From positions 238,328 to 302,327 of the forward strand of contig CAIULA010000034.1 in assembly GCA_903899945.1 (NCBI GenBank): DNA of 64,000 nt, written 5' to 3'. Of this stretch, positions 63,194 to 64,000 are shown in pieces (the stretch's first letter is position 1; the number at the start of each line of letters is the position of its first letter). The position numbers and the translations under genes are program-made. The notes under the pieces were generated by a model. The model was not told the origin of the DNA. It saw only the letters and a program-made list of their open reading frames with translations, and searched no databases. This DNA comes from an uncultured Alphaproteobacteria bacterium (GTDB lineage Bacteria > Pseudomonadota > Alphaproteobacteria > Paracaedibacterales > CAIULA01).

Positions 63194-63687
63194 TGTGTCC
63201 GCTCAGTTTGGCTCACTGTGTTGATCCTAACATTTGCGATAAGGTTTATCAACTTAGGAACGATTTTTACGAATAATCTCGTACGATCGAAAGGAATCCT
63301 TCGAATCACTTGTCTAACGGCCACTGAGGTTGAGTCCCGAACTGAGATCTCATCTCACTGACTTCCACTATCATCCACCGAGCAAAGTCTTATTCTTCTT
63401 GGGTTCCTATAACTGTCTGACCTCCGCCCAAAATATAAGTTTTTCTCAGGCCCCACCGGGGGGGATCCATGCTCTGGACCTCACGGTCGGGGCCTTGGGG
63501 AAATTGGGGTAAAAACAGACATCTTGATTTTCTTTGAGCATATATAGCAGAATCAATATAAACTGAGTATAAATTTACCTCACCTCGAGGAGTATAAGCT
63601 TTGTTGCAATCCATGAAAATACTTGGTTTTACGTTTTTCCGGGTCGTTGGTTTTGAGCATTTTAAAGGCAGAGTAGATTAATCATCC
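63194..63687. other. Intergenic region containing a candidate structured RNA
   Basis: This 494-base gap before the DUF2155 gene holds no convincing gene. Unlike other gaps it has a G+C-rich segment. Between 63414 and 63521 nested complementary pieces form a long imperfect hairpin: TGTCTG with CAGACA, GTTTTT with AAAAAC (sharing one C), GGCCCC with GGGGCC, ACCG with CGGT (63449-63494), and an inner GG-TCCA with TGGACC around a five-base loop at 63470-63474. An open frame on the minus strand across it (63390-63614) shows no recognisable protein. A 6S-like or other small RNA is conceivable; the segment could also be a mobile remnant. Confidence 0.45.
63414..63521. ncRNA. Candidate hairpin RNA, orientation unknown
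   Basis: The core stem GGCCCCACCG (63449-63458) pairs with CGGTCGGGGCC (63484-63494) leaving one bulged C. The apical stem at 63463-63480 and the outer stems lengthen it to about 108 bases. Unpaired G-rich stretches (63497-63509) lie on one side. I do not recognise the family and cannot tell the strand, so this is only a structural candidate. Confidence 0.3.
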
Positions 63688-64000
63688 GTGCGTAAGTTTG
63701 CGTGTATTTGTATAGTACTGGGATTGTTTATAAAAGGAACTTTTGTGTGGGCAGAAAATCCTTCTAACGAGGTTGAGCAGAAATCTTTTAAGATGATTCA
63801 AGAGGTGGTTTTAAAAATTCTGGACAAAGAAACAGGAAAGACACAAACATTCACAACACCTCTTTCAAAGCCTATTCGTTATAAATCGCTTATTGTGCGT
63901 CCCCGAAATTGCGTTAAAAAAAAGGCAGGTATGGCGTATGAGGTTAACTGGTCTTTTATCGAAGCCTGGATTCAGCCTCCGTTAAACAATTTAACGGCTA
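63688..64000 (+). CDS. DUF2155 family protein (3' end outside window)
   Basis: From a GTG at 63688 the frame is open to the right edge (104 residues seen). A signal peptide-like start (residues 1-22, 'CICIVLGLFIKGTFVWA') is followed by the DUF2155 beginning 'VVLKILDKETGKTQTFTTPL' and 'YKSLIVRPRNCVKKKAGMAY'. The family, found mainly in alphaproteobacteria, is exported and of unknown function; its conserved C-terminal Trp/Cys part lies beyond the edge. The ATG codons downstream would cut the signal, so the GTG start is favoured. Confidence 0.75.
   Translation, partial: MRKFACICIVLGLFIKGTFVWAENPSNEVEQKSFKMIQEVVLKILDKETGKTQTFTTPLSKPIRYKSLIVRPRNCVKKKAGMAYEVNWSFIEAWIQPPLNNLTA

Noticed and set aside
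63240..63690. tmRNA, RNase P RNA or SRP RNA in the gap before the DUF2155 gene
   Set aside because: I could not find a tag frame beginning Ala-Asn-Asp, the RNase P core motifs or the GGAAGGAAGCAGCC-type SRP loop on either strand.

Overview
The window is AT-rich chromosomal DNA from an alphaproteobacterium, most likely a host-associated one of the Holosporales/Paracaedibacter/Odyssella kind. The class-level call rests on fdxA followed by carD, a DksA with a reduced zinc finger, an SDR next to folB, lptF-lptG-lptD as a block, a DUF2155 protein and a CydB-type oxidase subunit. The host-associated call is an inference from AT richness, several MHS-type and Bcr-type transporters, degenerate genes and a large share of signal-peptide-bearing proteins of unknown function. 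No species can be named from the sequence alone.

Layout. 1-4.6 kb: end of a histidine kinase, a very large membrane-anchored TPR protein, a SemiSWEET. 4.6-8.9 kb (minus strand): DUF167 protein, polar amino-acid ABC transporter (binding lipoprotein, permease, ATPase), CpoB, and an unlinked MetQ. 9-12.4 kb: a decayed IS4-family element, two secreted proteins of unknown function and a frameshifted serine-protease remnant. 12.4-14.1 kb: metN-metI. 14.3-20.1 kb: murJ, an APH(6)-like kinase, psuK-psuG and an MHS transporter. 20.2-25.1 kb: folB with an SDR, rpsU, initiator tRNA, pgpA, trhO and unknown proteins. 25.3-34.7 kb: a small secreted Cys-rich peptide, surA-rsmA diverging from lptF-lptG-lptD-nth-aroA. 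34.8-39.7 kb: a complete HlyD/ABC-2 efflux system. 39.9-42.7 kb: an accessory patch with a lone GTA/phage-type terminase, a VapBC-type pair and an exported zinc-cluster-like protein. 42.7-51.8 kb: Bcr/CflA transporter, dksA, a GNAT/glycosyltransferase/MHS operon, an exported receiver-domain protein, a DUF457 membrane protein, a His/Lys-rich exported protein and a stand-alone CheB esterase domain. 52-57.8 kb: fdxA, carD, truB, rpsO, pnp, tRNA-Gln and an RlmD-type methyltransferase. 57.9-64 kb: orphan cydB with a serine hydrolase, a putative glycosyltransferase, an outer-membrane barrel, a SOUL protein, an unexplained structured segment and the start of a DUF2155 gene.

How the genes work together. 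Several blocks serve the envelope: LptF/LptG (inner-membrane LPS export), LptD (outer-membrane LPS insertion) and SurA (barrel chaperone) face each other across one intergenic region; MurJ, CpoB and PgpA supply peptidoglycan and phospholipid functions. A second theme is nutrient import (MetNIQ, polar amino acids, SemiSWEET, two MHS carriers) and pseudouridine breakdown (PsuK then PsuG). A third is translation and RNA metabolism (rpsO, pnp, truB, rsmA, trhO, rlmD, rpsU, two tRNAs).

The most unusual object is the protein at 48253-49080: a signal peptide and a disordered linker followed by a CheY-like receiver fold, which normally works in the cytoplasm. With the other exported unknowns (10237, 11248, 25317, 41982, 50528) it is a candidate secreted or periplasmic factor. 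The zinc-cluster-like exported protein beside the orphan terminase and the structured non-coding segment near 63.4 kb come next.
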